A DNA stretch of 31,463 nt, taken from positions 1 to 31,463 of the forward strand of contig JAKUTI010000005.1 in the NCBI GenBank assembly GCA_022448765.1. The letters are read 5' to 3'. Each line of letters begins with the position of its first letter. The stretch's first letter is position 1. Positions 17,308 to 25,020 of the stretch are shown piece after piece. This DNA is from Pseudomonadales bacterium. Its GTDB lineage: Bacteria > Pseudomonadota > Gammaproteobacteria > Pseudomonadales > Azotimanducaceae. Both the position numbers and the translations under genes were made by a program. The notes under the pieces were generated by a model. The model saw only the letters and a program-made list of their open reading frames with translations. It was not told the DNA's origin and searched no databases.

Positions 17308-17661
17308 CTAATCCAGGAGCGCTAACACTTTCTCTGACGGTCGCCCGATAACCGCGTGTTCGCCACGGATGATAATGGGCCGCTGCATGAGTTTGGGGTG
17401 CTCGAGGAGAACGTTTACCACCGCTTCTTTCGAGGTGTAGTCATCCGCATCAAGCCCAAGCTCCTTAAAGTTTTTGTCCTTACGAACCATTTCTTGGGGG
17501 CTGTCAGGAACGAGATCTACGATCCGCTCAAGAGCTTCGCGACTCAATGGTGTTTTGAGATATTCAATGACATCGAACTCGACGTCTCGCTCACGCAATA
17601 GGTCGATTGCGCCGCGTGATTTGCCTCAACCAGGGTTGTGGTATAGAACGATTTTTTCCAT
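17308..17661 (-). CDS. arsC: ArsC-family arsenate reductase, probable selenoprotein (Sec12 by TGA)
   Basis: The frame from ATG 17661 reads MEKIVLYHNPG, then TGA at 17628-17626, then GKSRGAIDLL and on to TAG at 17310-17308. Read through, the protein is 117 residues, the normal size of short ArsC/YffB proteins. The TGA is codon 12, the place of the catalytic Cys in the HNPxCxxSR loop. His8, Arg60, Arg94 (MQRPIII) and Arg107 (VIGRPSEKV) all fall at the positions known from plasmid R773 ArsC. ArsC reduces arsenate using glutaredoxin and glutathione. A SECIS-like hairpin follows the TGA. A Sec nucleophile is the best explanation; a nonsense mutation or a TGC/TGT-to-TGA sequencing error is the alternative. 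A simple annotator would call only a 96-residue fragment from 17598. No ars operon genes adjoin. Confidence 0.85.
17594..17611 (-). promoter_or_regulatory. Candidate bacterial SECIS hairpin of the ArsC gene
   Basis: On the minus strand the RNA after the UGA forms a 6-bp stem CGCAAU/AUUGCG around the 6-nt loop CGACCU. A G-U pair can extend the stem, and UCA/UGA can pair below across a 5-nt bulge. The loop starts 20 nt after the UGA and has G as its second base. This fits the bacterial SECIS rule as I know it: a loop 16-37 nt after UGA with a G among its first two bases. SelB would bind it to deliver Sec-tRNA. An alternative stem UCACGC/GCGUGA uses the same region. Confidence 0.7.
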
Positions 17662-17781
17662 GTCGTTAGTCCGTTGGTACTTAAGCAGTATAGCTTGATA
17701 GCTTGCTCGACGTCGGGCCACACGGAGCTTCATGGGACCAAGTGCGCTACAGTCGTGTCGACGAGACAAGTTGAGGGAACA

Positions 17782-19038
17782 ATGAGCGAGCCCGAGCAAC
17801 ACACCGAAATCCCGGATCCCTATACGATCGACCTCGAAGAGATTGACGTTATGGATCCACAACTGTTCCATGAAGACAAGCACTGGCGATATTTTGAGCG
17901 GTTGCGCCGGGAGGACCCCGTCCATTTCTCCGAGCGTGAGCACTCCGGCCGCTTCTGGTCGATCACGAAATTTGAAGACATCATGGCGATCGATACCAAC
18001 CATCGCCTCTTTTCTTCCGCCCATGGCATCGCGTTGGGTCCTCCCGTGGACTTGAATTCGCAAGCCGAACCAAGCGCTTTTAACATGTTTATTTCGACGG
18101 ACCCACCGAAACACGATGAGCAGCGGGCAACCGTCTCCTCGGTGGTAGCGCCGCCCAATCTCAAACTACTTGAATCCACCATAAGAGAGCGTGCTGGAAG
18201 CATTCTGGATTCGCTGCCTGTGGGCGAAACCTTTGATTGGGTTGACACGGTGTCTGTGGAACTGACCACCCAAATGCTGGCGACTTTGTTCGACTTCCCG
18301 TTTGAGGATCGGCGTAAGCTGACGCGATGGTCCGACATTGTCACGGCCGGGCAAGAAGAAGGCATCGTCGAGTCGAGGGAAGAAGGTCGCCAGGAGATGC
18401 TCTCGTGTTTGGAATATTTCACGCGGTTATGGCACGAACGCGTCGGAAAACCCGGCAACGATTTGGTGTCGATGCTTGCCAATGGGGACGCCACCCGAGA
18501 TATGCAGCCGTATGAGTTCTTGGGCAATCTTTTGCTGTTGATCGTCGGCGGGAATGACACCACGCGAAACTCCATTACGGGGGGTGTGCTAGCGCTGAAT
18601 GAAAATCCAAGGGAGTACGCAAAACTCAGATCCGATCACGGGCTTATACCGAATATGGTTTCTGAAATGATTCGTTGGCAAACACCGGTCGCGTATATGC
18701 GGCGCACCGCGAACGAGAATTGTGAGATCCGCGATAAAAAAATACTGAAAGGCGACCAACTCTTAATGTGGTACATATCGGGAAATCGAGACGAAGACGT
18801 CATACCTAACGCGAATCAATTTCTAGTCGATCGACCGAACGCGCGACACCATCTTGCATTTGGTTTCGGTATTCACCGTTGCATGGGTAATCGAATGGCG
18901 GAAATGCAATTGCGTGTTTTGTGGGAAGAAATCATGAAGCGATTCGAAACGGTGGAAGTCGTCGGCGAGGTCCGTCGGAACTATTCAACTTTTATCCACG
19001 GTATTCGCGAGCTACCGGTGCGAGTCAACCCGCTTTGA
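17782..19038 (+). CDS. Cytochrome P450, CYP153-like alkane/fatty-acid omega-hydroxylase
   Basis: From ATG 17782 (GAGGG upstream) the protein has 418 residues. It shows the I-helix oxygen motif GGNDTT (256-261), the ExxR motif EMIR (295-298) and the heme loop FGFGIHRCMGNR with Cys367 as thiolate ligand. The stretches IDVMDPQLF, YFERLRREDPVHF, GGVLALNENPREYAKLR and LMWYISGNRDEDVI closely match the CYP153 family, which adds oxygen to terminal methyl groups of medium-chain alkanes, alcohols or fatty acids. CYP153 enzymes need a ferredoxin and reductase; neither is here. The open frame back to 17674 lacks family similarity. It is coupled to the LLM gene by a TTG/TGA overlap and diverges from the ArsC gene. 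Confidence 0.9.
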   Translation: MSEPEQHTEIPDPYTIDLEEIDVMDPQLFHEDKHWRYFERLRREDPVHFSEREHSGRFWSITKFEDIMAIDTNHRLFSSAHGIALGPPVDLNSQAEPSAFNMFISTDPPKHDEQRATVSSVVAPPNLKLLESTIRERAGSILDSLPVGETFDWVDTVSVELTTQMLATLFDFPFEDRRKLTRWSDIVTAGQEEGIVESREEGRQEMLSCLEYFTRLWHERVGKPGNDLVSMLANGDATRDMQPYEFLGNLLLLIVGGNDTTRNSITGGVLALNENPREYAKLRSDHGLIPNMVSEMIRWQTPVAYMRRTANENCEIRDKKILKGDQLLMWYISGNRDEDVIPNANQFLVDRPNARHHLAFGFGIHRCMGNRMAEMQLRVLWEEIMKRFETVEVVGEVRRNYSTFIHGIRELPVRVNPL

Positions 19039-20033
19039 CAAACTTCTCGGTTCTTGATCTTGCCCCGATTGTGGAAGGGAGCCATGCGGGTCGAGCTCTT
19101 GCCAACACCCTGGACCTTGCTCGTCACGCCGAGGGATGGGGATTCACACGGTATTGGTTAGCCGAGCACCATAATATGCAGGGTATAGCGAGTTCGGCGA
19201 CGGCTGTGGTGATTGGCCACGTTGCGCAGGGCACCCGTTCGATCCGTGTGGGATCGGGCGGGATTATGCTCCCCAATCACGCTCCGCTTGTCATCGCTGA
19301 GCAATTCGGCACGCTTGAAGCGTTGTTTCCGGGACGCATTGACCTGGGACTTGGACGGGCTCCTGGGACCGATCAGCAGACATCGATGGCTCTCCGCCGT
19401 ACGCTTCAAGGCGACATTGACGAGTTCCCACGTGACGTAATGGAGCTTAAGCACTATCTGGCACCGCCGAAAGAGAATCAACGCGTTCATGCAGTGCCAG
19501 GGGGCGGTGCTGAAGTCCCCCTTTGGATACTGGGGTCGAGCCTCTACGGTGCCCAGCTCGCAGCGTTGCTTGGACTGCCGTTCGCGTTTGCGTCCCATTT
19601 TGCGCCAGCCGCGATGATGCAGGCCATCGATGTCTATCGTTCGCGATTCGAACCGTCCGAGCAGCAAGAAAGCCCGTACGTCATGCTTGGGTTCAACGTT
19701 TGCGCTGCTGAAACAGATGACGAAGCGAATTTCCTACGAACGTCGGCGACGCAGTCTTTTCTCAAGTTGCGTAGCGGGACTCCGGGGCGTTTACCCCCGC
19801 CGGTGGACGATCTTGAATTGACCCCCGGTCAAGAGAAGATGCTAGATCAGATGCGTAGCGCGTCCGCGGTCGGTTCCTCTGAAACCGTTGCCAAGGCGAT
19901 TGACGACTTTCTTTTGAAAACGGGTGCTGACGAATTGATTGTCTCGTGTCAAATATACGAGCATTCAAAGAGATTGCGTTCCTACGAGATCGTTTCTGAA
20001 ATCCGGGGATTGCAGGACGACGCGGCGGCTTAA
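19035..20033 (+). CDS. LLM-class (luciferase-like) flavin-dependent oxidoreductase
   Basis: From TTG 19035 the protein has 332 residues, the normal size of this branch. It begins NFSVLDLAPIVEG and has GFTRYWLAEHHNMQGIASSA, RVGSGGIMLPNHAPLVIAEQ, LFPGRIDLGLGRAPGTD and PLWILGSSLYGAQLAALLGL, all typical of the alkanal monooxygenase-like group (MsnO8/YhbW type). These use reduced FMN and oxygen, or F420 in other lineages, to oxidise substrates such as aldehydes. The frame is open upstream inside the P450 gene, but family similarity begins only at NFSVLD, so TTG is chosen; it shares TTGA with the P450 stop. Co-translation with CYP153 suggests a joint pathway. Confidence 0.88.
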   Translation: MTNFSVLDLAPIVEGSHAGRALANTLDLARHAEGWGFTRYWLAEHHNMQGIASSATAVVIGHVAQGTRSIRVGSGGIMLPNHAPLVIAEQFGTLEALFPGRIDLGLGRAPGTDQQTSMALRRTLQGDIDEFPRDVMELKHYLAPPKENQRVHAVPGGGAEVPLWILGSSLYGAQLAALLGLPFAFASHFAPAAMMQAIDVYRSRFEPSEQQESPYVMLGFNVCAAETDDEANFLRTSATQSFLKLRSGTPGRLPPPVDDLELTPGQEKMLDQMRSASAVGSSETVAKAIDDFLLKTGADELIVSCQIYEHSKRLRSYEIVSEIRGLQDDAAA

Positions 20034-20126
20034 TAGCCGTTTTGAAGCGGTTCCAAGATCATGTGTCCATCGTCGTTCTCAGGCTAGAATGACGCAGATC
20101 TTGAGTCAGTGAACACGGCGGAACGA

Positions 20127-21011
20127 ATGAGCGAACAGATTGAACGTATGGGCCGAGGATCAGGTTTTATTGCTGCGCTTGATCAGAGCGGCGGAAGTAC
20201 GCCGAAGGCGCTGCAGCTATATGGCATCGATGCCACTGCCTACAGCTCGGATGACGAGATGTTTGACACGGTACACGCGATGCGGACTCGCATCGTTACC
20301 GACGCGCGGTTCACCGGGACTCACGTGCTAGGTGCGATCCTGTTTCAAAACACGCTAGATCGCGAGGTGTTGGGACAACCGACGAGTCAGTATCTCTGGA
20401 GAGAAAAACAAATTGTCCCATTTTTGAAAGTGGATTATGGAATGCACGACGTTGCCGATGGTGTCCAACTCATGAAGCCGATACCTGATCTGGACGAGAG
20501 GCTAGTTCGGGCGAAAACTCTCGATGTGTTTGGCACCAAGATGCGCTCGGTAATTAAGGAAGCCAACGGCCCCGGCATTGCGAAAGTAGTTACCCAGCAA
20601 TTCGACTACGGGAGAAACATTCTTGCTCACGGATTGGTTCCAATTATAGAGCCCGAGGTTGATATCAACGCGGCTGATAAACGCGACTGTGAAGACTTGT
20701 TGCGTGACAGTCTGCGGGAGCAGCTCGCGAAACTAGATGGCGAGCTCCCCGTCATTTTTAAGCTCACGCTTCCGGAAACCGATAATTTCTATCAAGAATT
20801 CACTAACCATCCCAAAGTGCTGCGGGTCGTCGCGCTTTCCGGTGGTTATTCACGGGAAGAATCAAACGAAAAACTAGCTAATAATCAACAAGTTATAGCC
20901 AGTTTCTCGCGCGCTCTCACCGAAGGATTACATGCCGAGCAAAGCGCTGATGACTTTTCCGCAATGTTAGGTTCAACGGTCGAGAGTATTGCGGCGGCGT
21001 CTGCTACCTAG
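20127..21011 (+). CDS. Class I fructose-bisphosphate aldolase
   Basis: This protein of about 294 residues is a bacterial class I (Schiff-base) aldolase. It has GSGFIAALDQSGGSTPKALQ at the N-terminus (substrate and phosphate contacts), FLKVDYGM, PIIEPEV and the Schiff-base lysine in VIFKLTLPE, Lys212 from ATG 20127. RVVALSGGYSREESN gives the C-terminal phosphate loop. It splits fructose 1,6-bisphosphate or related ketoses. ATG 20127 (GGCGGAA before it) fits the family better than the in-frame GTG 20109. It is followed by a short inverted repeat at 21032-21046. It stands alone as a central-metabolism gene among catabolic genes. Confidence 0.92.
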   Translation: MSEQIERMGRGSGFIAALDQSGGSTPKALQLYGIDATAYSSDDEMFDTVHAMRTRIVTDARFTGTHVLGAILFQNTLDREVLGQPTSQYLWREKQIVPFLKVDYGMHDVADGVQLMKPIPDLDERLVRAKTLDVFGTKMRSVIKEANGPGIAKVVTQQFDYGRNILAHGLVPIIEPEVDINAADKRDCEDLLRDSLREQLAKLDGELPVIFKLTLPETDNFYQEFTNHPKVLRVVALSGGYSREESNEKLANNQQVIASFSRALTEGLHAEQSADDFSAMLGSTVESIAAASAT

Positions 21012-21031
21012 ACCGATGATGATTACTAGAT

Positions 21032-21046
21032 CCTTCCTAAAGAAGG
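21032..21046. terminator. Short inverted repeat between convergent genes
   Basis: CCTTC-CTAAA-GAAGG lies between the convergent aldolase and SDR genes. A 5-bp stem without a T-run is a weak intrinsic terminator at best; its position is the main support. Confidence 0.3.
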
Positions 21047-21050
21047 GTAC

Positions 21051-21848
21051 TTATGAGGCAGCCACCGCCCCACCGTCGCATGTGATCGTTTCTCCTACCG
21101 TATAAGCGCCCGCGCGCGAACTTAGAAAGATCGCCAGACCGGCGATGTCTTCCATTGTCCCGACGCGTCCGCTTGGGTTGTTTCGACCCACGGCGTCCCA
21201 ATCGGCCCCTTCGACCTTGCCGCCGAATCCGACGCCGGCGCTCAGCATCCAGGAGGGGAAAGGACCAGGCGCGATCGCGTTGACGATGATATTTTCTTTT
21301 ATCAAATGCGTTGCCATGACCCGGGTGAGATGATGAACAGCCGCCTTGGCCGGGCCGTAGGAAAAGTTCTCGAAAGCTGGTGTCTTAATGCCGTCCACCG
21401 ACCCGATATTGATCACGCGAGCGGGATCTTCGGCGCTTGCAGATCGACGCAACAACGGCAACATTTTCTGGGTCAGAAAAAAAATACCTTTGACGTTGGT
21501 GTCCATTACTTTGTCCCAACCACTTTCCGGAAATTCGTCAATGGGAGCACCCCAGGTTGCTCCGGCGTTGTTCACCAGAATGTCGAGGCGTTCCTCGTGC
21601 TTGGCTAGCTCGTTGAAAACGTCTTCGATACTGCCAACGTCTGACATATCACCGGGAATCGCAATGCAATCGCCCCCGTACTTTGTCGCCAGTCTGGCTG
21701 CCGTTTCATTACAAACGTCCACTTTGCGAGAATTGATGTATACGCGAGCTCCGTTGAGTAGGAATCCTGCGGCGATCATCTCGCCAATTCCGCGAGAGCC
21801 ACCGGTGACCAGCGCCGTCTTGCCTTCGATCGAGAACCAATTCGACAT
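21051..21848 (-). CDS. Short-chain dehydrogenase/reductase
   Basis: This 265-residue Rossmann-fold oxidoreductase has the cofactor motif TALVTGGSRGIGEMIAAGF, NNAGATWGAP, the catalytic serine in INIGSVDG, and the YxxxK pair in SYGPAKAAVHHL. IAPGPFPSWM follows, and the C-terminal TVGETITCDGGAV is typical of classical SDRs. The Arg in GGSRGIG and the NSRKVD segment suggest NADP preference. The start chosen is ATG 21848, with GGGAG 6 nt upstream; ATG 21854 would be too close. Substrate unknown; hydroxyacyl or alcohol oxidation is consistent with the neighbourhood. Its ribosome site lies in a small hairpin. Confidence 0.92.
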   Translation of the reverse strand: MSNWFSIEGKTALVTGGSRGIGEMIAAGFLLNGARVYINSRKVDVCNETAARLATKYGGDCIAIPGDMSDVGSIEDVFNELAKHEERLDILVNNAGATWGAPIDEFPESGWDKVMDTNVKGIFFLTQKMLPLLRRSASAEDPARVINIGSVDGIKTPAFENFSYGPAKAAVHHLTRVMATHLIKENIIVNAIAPGPFPSWMLSAGVGFGGKVEGADWDAVGRNNPSGRVGTMEDIAGLAIFLSSRAGAYTVGETITCDGGAVAAS

Positions 21849-21854
21849 GACCAT

Positions 21855-21867
21855 CTCCCAAAGGGAG
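21855..21867 (-). promoter_or_regulatory. Hairpin CTCCC-TTT-GGGAG containing the SDR ribosome site
   Basis: On the minus strand, five perfect G-C/T-A pairs enclose a TTT loop, and the 3' arm is the Shine-Dalgarno GGGAG of the SDR gene 6 nt before its ATG. It could hide the ribosome site. Arms this short also arise by chance. Confidence 0.3.
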
Positions 21868-22034
21868 CCATCATATCGAGCGTCTCCCTGTTAGTGGTAA
21901 TTGCAAGAGCGAGACTACGCGCTTGATTTCTTTTTTTGTCGACGGAATTTTGGTTAACGCCGACGAGTCGCTAACGCGTGAGTTGATTGCGGCTTGCGTT
22001 TAGAATCGCGATTCACTCGCCGGGAAGCGCGCTA

Positions 22035-22451
22035 ATGAGCGAATACCGAAAACCAATTCCTCGTCCGACGCCGGAGACTCGATTCTTTTGGGACGGATGC
22101 AAGGAGGGCAAACTGCTTTTGCAGCGATGCAAGGAGACCGGAAAGCCGTATTTTCCTCCCAGACCTTTCAGCCCCTATACCGGATCGACCGATGTGGAGA
22201 TTTTCGAAGCGTCAGGAAAAGGTCGCTTATACAGCTACGTCATCAATGAACGTCCCGCACGGGGGTTCGAGGATGACGCGCCATATGCGATAGCAATCGT
22301 TGAGCTCGACGAAGGGGTGCGGATGATGAGCAATATCGTTGATTGCGAGCAGACGCCTGAGGCTTTGAAACTCGATATGCCTTTGGAGGTTGTATTTGAT
22401 GAGATCAATGACGACATTGTGCTACCGAAGTTTCGACCTCAGGGAAGCTGA
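22035..22451 (+). CDS. DUF35 OB-fold (rubredoxin-like Zn-ribbon family) protein, degenerate Zn site
   Basis: This 138-residue protein has the DUF35 plan: an N-terminal FFWDGCKEGKLLLQRCKETG helix and ribbon, PYFPPRPFSPYTG, then an OB-fold with GKGRLYSYVINERPARGFED, PYAIAIVELDEGVRMMSNI and a final PLEVVFDE. In typical members the ribbon has four cysteines (CxxCG then CPxC); here the second pair is missing (PFSPYTG), leaving two. DUF35 proteins partner thiolases or MaoC hydratases and bind acyl-CoA. ATG 22035 follows GGGAAG; the frame is open to 21987 without similarity. It sits 20 bp before leuS, apart from any thiolase in this window. Confidence 0.83.
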   Translation: MSEYRKPIPRPTPETRFFWDGCKEGKLLLQRCKETGKPYFPPRPFSPYTGSTDVEIFEASGKGRLYSYVINERPARGFEDDAPYAIAIVELDEGVRMMSNIVDCEQTPEALKLDMPLEVVFDEINDDIVLPKFRPQGS

Positions 22452-22471
22452 GTACTTCACCGAAGCAGCTC

Positions 22472-24979
22472 ATGGCGGGATATGACCACCTAGCGATCGA
22501 GAAGAAGTGGCAATCGTATTGGCGCGACAACGATACTTTCGCGACCCAAGATGATCGTTCGCTTCCGAAGTATTACGTCCTTGATATGTTTCCTTACCCA
22601 AGTGGAGTCGGGTTACACGTAGGGCATCCGAAAGGGTACGTCGCGACAGACGTCATGGCCCGCGCTCGTCGGATGATGGGCTACAACGTGTTGCGGGTCA
22701 TGGGCTGGGACTCCTTCGGACTGCCGAGCGAACGCCAAGCGGTGCGTGAAGGTATCGGTCCGCGTGAAGTGACGGAGCGAAACATTGCGACGTTCAAGGA
22801 CCAGTTGATAGCACTAGGGCTTTCTTACGATTGGTCGCGTGAATTTGCGACTTCAGATCCCGAGTACTACAAATGGACGCAGTGGATATTTTTGAAATTG
22901 TTCGAGCGGGGCCTCGCTTACGAGGAGGACGTCCCGGTCAATTGGTGTCCAGCGCTTGGTACGGTGCTCGCCAACGAGGAGGTTAAAGACGGCGCTTACA
23001 TTGAGACCGGCGATCCAGTGGAACGTCGCTCGATGCGCCAGTGGATGCTTCGTATCACGGAGTACGCTGACCAGCTGCTCGAAGGCCTTGACGATTTGGA
23101 TTGGCCGGAAGGCATTAAGGAATCTCAACGCAATTGGATCGGCCGGTCCGATGGGGCCGCAGTGTCGTTTCCGATTCAAGACTCGGATCAAAGGATCGAA
23201 GTATTTACCACCCGGCCCGACACATTGTTCGGATGTACCTATCTTGTCTTGGCACCCGAACACCCGTTGATTTCGTCGGTCGTTTCGAGCGAGCAGAGGG
23301 ATCTCGTGGCGGCATATTGTGAAGAGGCCGGCCGACGAAGCGAACGCGACCGCACAGCCGAGGCCGCGGATGTTAAAAAAACGGGTGTCTTTACGGGCTC
23401 GTACTGTGTCAACCCGGTTAACGGAGAAACGGTCCCGATTTGGGTCGCTGACTATGTGCTCGCAACATACGGCACGGGCGCTGTTTATGCTTGCCCTGCG
23501 CACGATGAACGGGACCACGCGTTCGCAACGCGCTTTGATCTTCCCATTGTTGAGGTGGTGCAAGGTGGTGACCCCACCCGGTCCGCGTACACGGGGGAGG
23601 GCTTACACGTCAATTCCGATTTCCTCGACGGCCTCGATATCGCGGCAGCGAAGCGACGTGTGATTGTGTGGCTCGAAGACCATGAAATGGGAAGGGGCCA
23701 AGTGAATTATCGTCTGCGCGATTGGTTGTTTAGTCGCCAAAGGTATTGGGGAGAACCTATCCCGGTAGTTCACTCCGAGGATGGGACGGTCAGGGGCGTT
23801 TCTGAGAGCGAACTGCCAGTCACCCTTCCCGAGCTTGATGAGTATCGACCGACCGACGACGGCCGACCGCCGCTTGCAAGGGCAAACGATTGGGTCGAGA
23901 TTGAGGATTCAGAAACTGGCGCTCGCTTGATTCGAGAGACCAATACCATGCCGCAATGGGCCGGATCCTGTTGGTACTACTTGCGCTTCATCAATCCGAA
24001 TCGAAACGACGTCGCTTGGGATCCAGACGACGAAAATTATTGGATGCCGGTGGATTTGTATGTGGGAGGTGCTGAGCACGCGACACTGCATCTTCTATAC
24101 GCGAGATTTTGGCACCGCGTACTTTATGACATTGGAGTCGTCTCCACGCCTGAACCCTTCCAAGCGCTTTTCAATCAGGGAATGATCCATGCAACGTCTT
24201 ATCGTGATGCGCGTGGCAAGTATTACTACGAGCACGAAGTCGAGCATCGGGATGGCGTTTGGCGAGCGCTTGAAGATGGACGCGTGGTCGACGCCCGTCG
24301 CGAAAAGATGTCCAAGTCCAAATACAACGTGGTCAATCCGGAAGATATGTGTCGAGAATATGGAGCGGATTCGTTGCGGCTTTATGAACTTTTCATGGGT
24401 CCTCTAGAAGATGGAGGGGATTGGGATACGAATGGCGTTGCCGGCTGTCGTCGATTCTTGGATCGGGCGTGGCGGGTCTTCGAAGAGGGTAAATTAACGG
24501 ACGCAGAGGTCGATGCGCCTGAGCTGGAGAGAGCGCTCCACGTCGCGATCCGGAACGTCACGGACGCCGTCAACTCGAAACGGTTTAACACCGCGATTTC
24601 CGACATGATGGTTTTTGTCAACGAGGCCACTCGGGCCCCGACCGTTCCAAGAAATTGGTATGAGGCTTTCGTCGCTGTCTTAGCCCCCTTTGCTCCGCAT
24701 TTGGCCGAAGAGCTTTGGCAAGCGCTACACCATGATGACTCGATTACCTATGCGACGTGGCCTGTATTTGACGAATCGAAAATCCGCACCGAAACGATTG
24801 AAATCGCCGTTCAGGTAAATGGCAAACTTCGGGCAACTCTCAGCGTCGATGCGAATGCCGTTGCAGAAGACCTCGTCGCAGCGGCCAAGGCTCAACCGAA
24901 CGTGCAAAAATTCATTAACGGCAAGGCGATTCGCAAAGAAATCGTCGTTCCCTCGAGACTCGTGAACCTCGTCGTCTAA
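22472..24979 (+). CDS. leuS: Leucyl-tRNA synthetase
   Basis: This 835-residue class I synthetase attaches leucine to tRNA-Leu. The HIGH motif is HVGH (residues 49-52) in YPSGVGLHVGHPKG, and KMSKS is at 612-616. The CP1 editing domain (about 220-410) has TTRPDTLFGCTYLVLAPEHP and YGTGAVYACPAHDERD; the editing aspartate is kept. The anticodon-binding and C-terminal domains end with VQVNGKLRATLSVDANA. NWCPALGTVLANEEV, RQWMLRITEYAD and NTMPQWAGSCWYYLR match the form usual in Firmicutes, Bacteroidetes or Planctomycetes rather than the E. coli form. The neighbours are not the usual holA/lptE. The ATG lacks a strong ribosome site. Confidence 0.95.
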   Translation: MAGYDHLAIEKKWQSYWRDNDTFATQDDRSLPKYYVLDMFPYPSGVGLHVGHPKGYVATDVMARARRMMGYNVLRVMGWDSFGLPSERQAVREGIGPREVTERNIATFKDQLIALGLSYDWSREFATSDPEYYKWTQWIFLKLFERGLAYEEDVPVNWCPALGTVLANEEVKDGAYIETGDPVERRSMRQWMLRITEYADQLLEGLDDLDWPEGIKESQRNWIGRSDGAAVSFPIQDSDQRIEVFTTRPDTLFGCTYLVLAPEHPLISSVVSSEQRDLVAAYCEEAGRRSERDRTAEAADVKKTGVFTGSYCVNPVNGETVPIWVADYVLATYGTGAVYACPAHDERDHAFATRFDLPIVEVVQGGDPTRSAYTGEGLHVNSDFLDGLDIAAAKRRVIVWLEDHEMGRGQVNYRLRDWLFSRQRYWGEPIPVVHSEDGTVRGVSESELPVTLPELDEYRPTDDGRPPLARANDWVEIEDSETGARLIRETNTMPQWAGSCWYYLRFINPNRNDVAWDPDDENYWMPVDLYVGGAEHATLHLLYARFWHRVLYDIGVVSTPEPFQALFNQGMIHATSYRDARGKYYYEHEVEHRDGVWRALEDGRVVDARREKMSKSKYNVVNPEDMCREYGADSLRLYELFMGPLEDGGDWDTNGVAGCRRFLDRAWRVFEEGKLTDAEVDAPELERALHVAIRNVTDAVNSKRFNTAISDMMVFVNEATRAPTVPRNWYEAFVAVLAPFAPHLAEELWQALHHDDSITYATWPVFDESKIRTETIEIAVQVNGKLRATLSVDANAVAEDLVAAAKAQPNVQKFINGKAIRKEIVVPSRLVNLVV

Positions 24980-25020
24980 TGATTGGGACGGCAATTAGCC
25001 GACTGCACAATCCCGTGTCC

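Noticed and set aside
17308..17598. A stand-alone 96-residue protein starting at ATG 17598
   Set aside because: It lacks the ArsC active-site loop. The upstream part continues in the same frame through the TGA, so this is a fragment of the 117-residue gene.
17308..17661. Frameshift or pseudogene explanation for ArsC
   Set aside because: Both sides of the TGA are in the same frame, all other key residues are intact, and a SECIS-like hairpin follows; a single substitution error cannot be fully excluded.
17691..17705. Tandem TAGCTTG direct repeat upstream of CYP153
   Set aside because: Only two 7-bp copies; too short to separate from chance or assign as a regulator site.
17626..18114. Minus-strand frame of 162 codons ending MEKIVLYHNPG
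   Set aside because: Only its last 11 codons are real (the ArsC start). The rest is antisense to the CYP153 gene and its upstream region.
17820..18575. Minus-strand 251-codon frame
   Set aside because: Antisense to CYP153, serine-rich low-similarity translation; a shadow frame.
18921..19034. N-terminal extension of the LLM oxidoreductase
   Set aside because: It lies wholly within the CYP153 gene; similarity begins at TTG 19035.
24989..25001. CGGC-AATTA-GCCG hairpin after leuS
   Set aside because: A 4-bp stem without a T-run; not enough for a terminator call.
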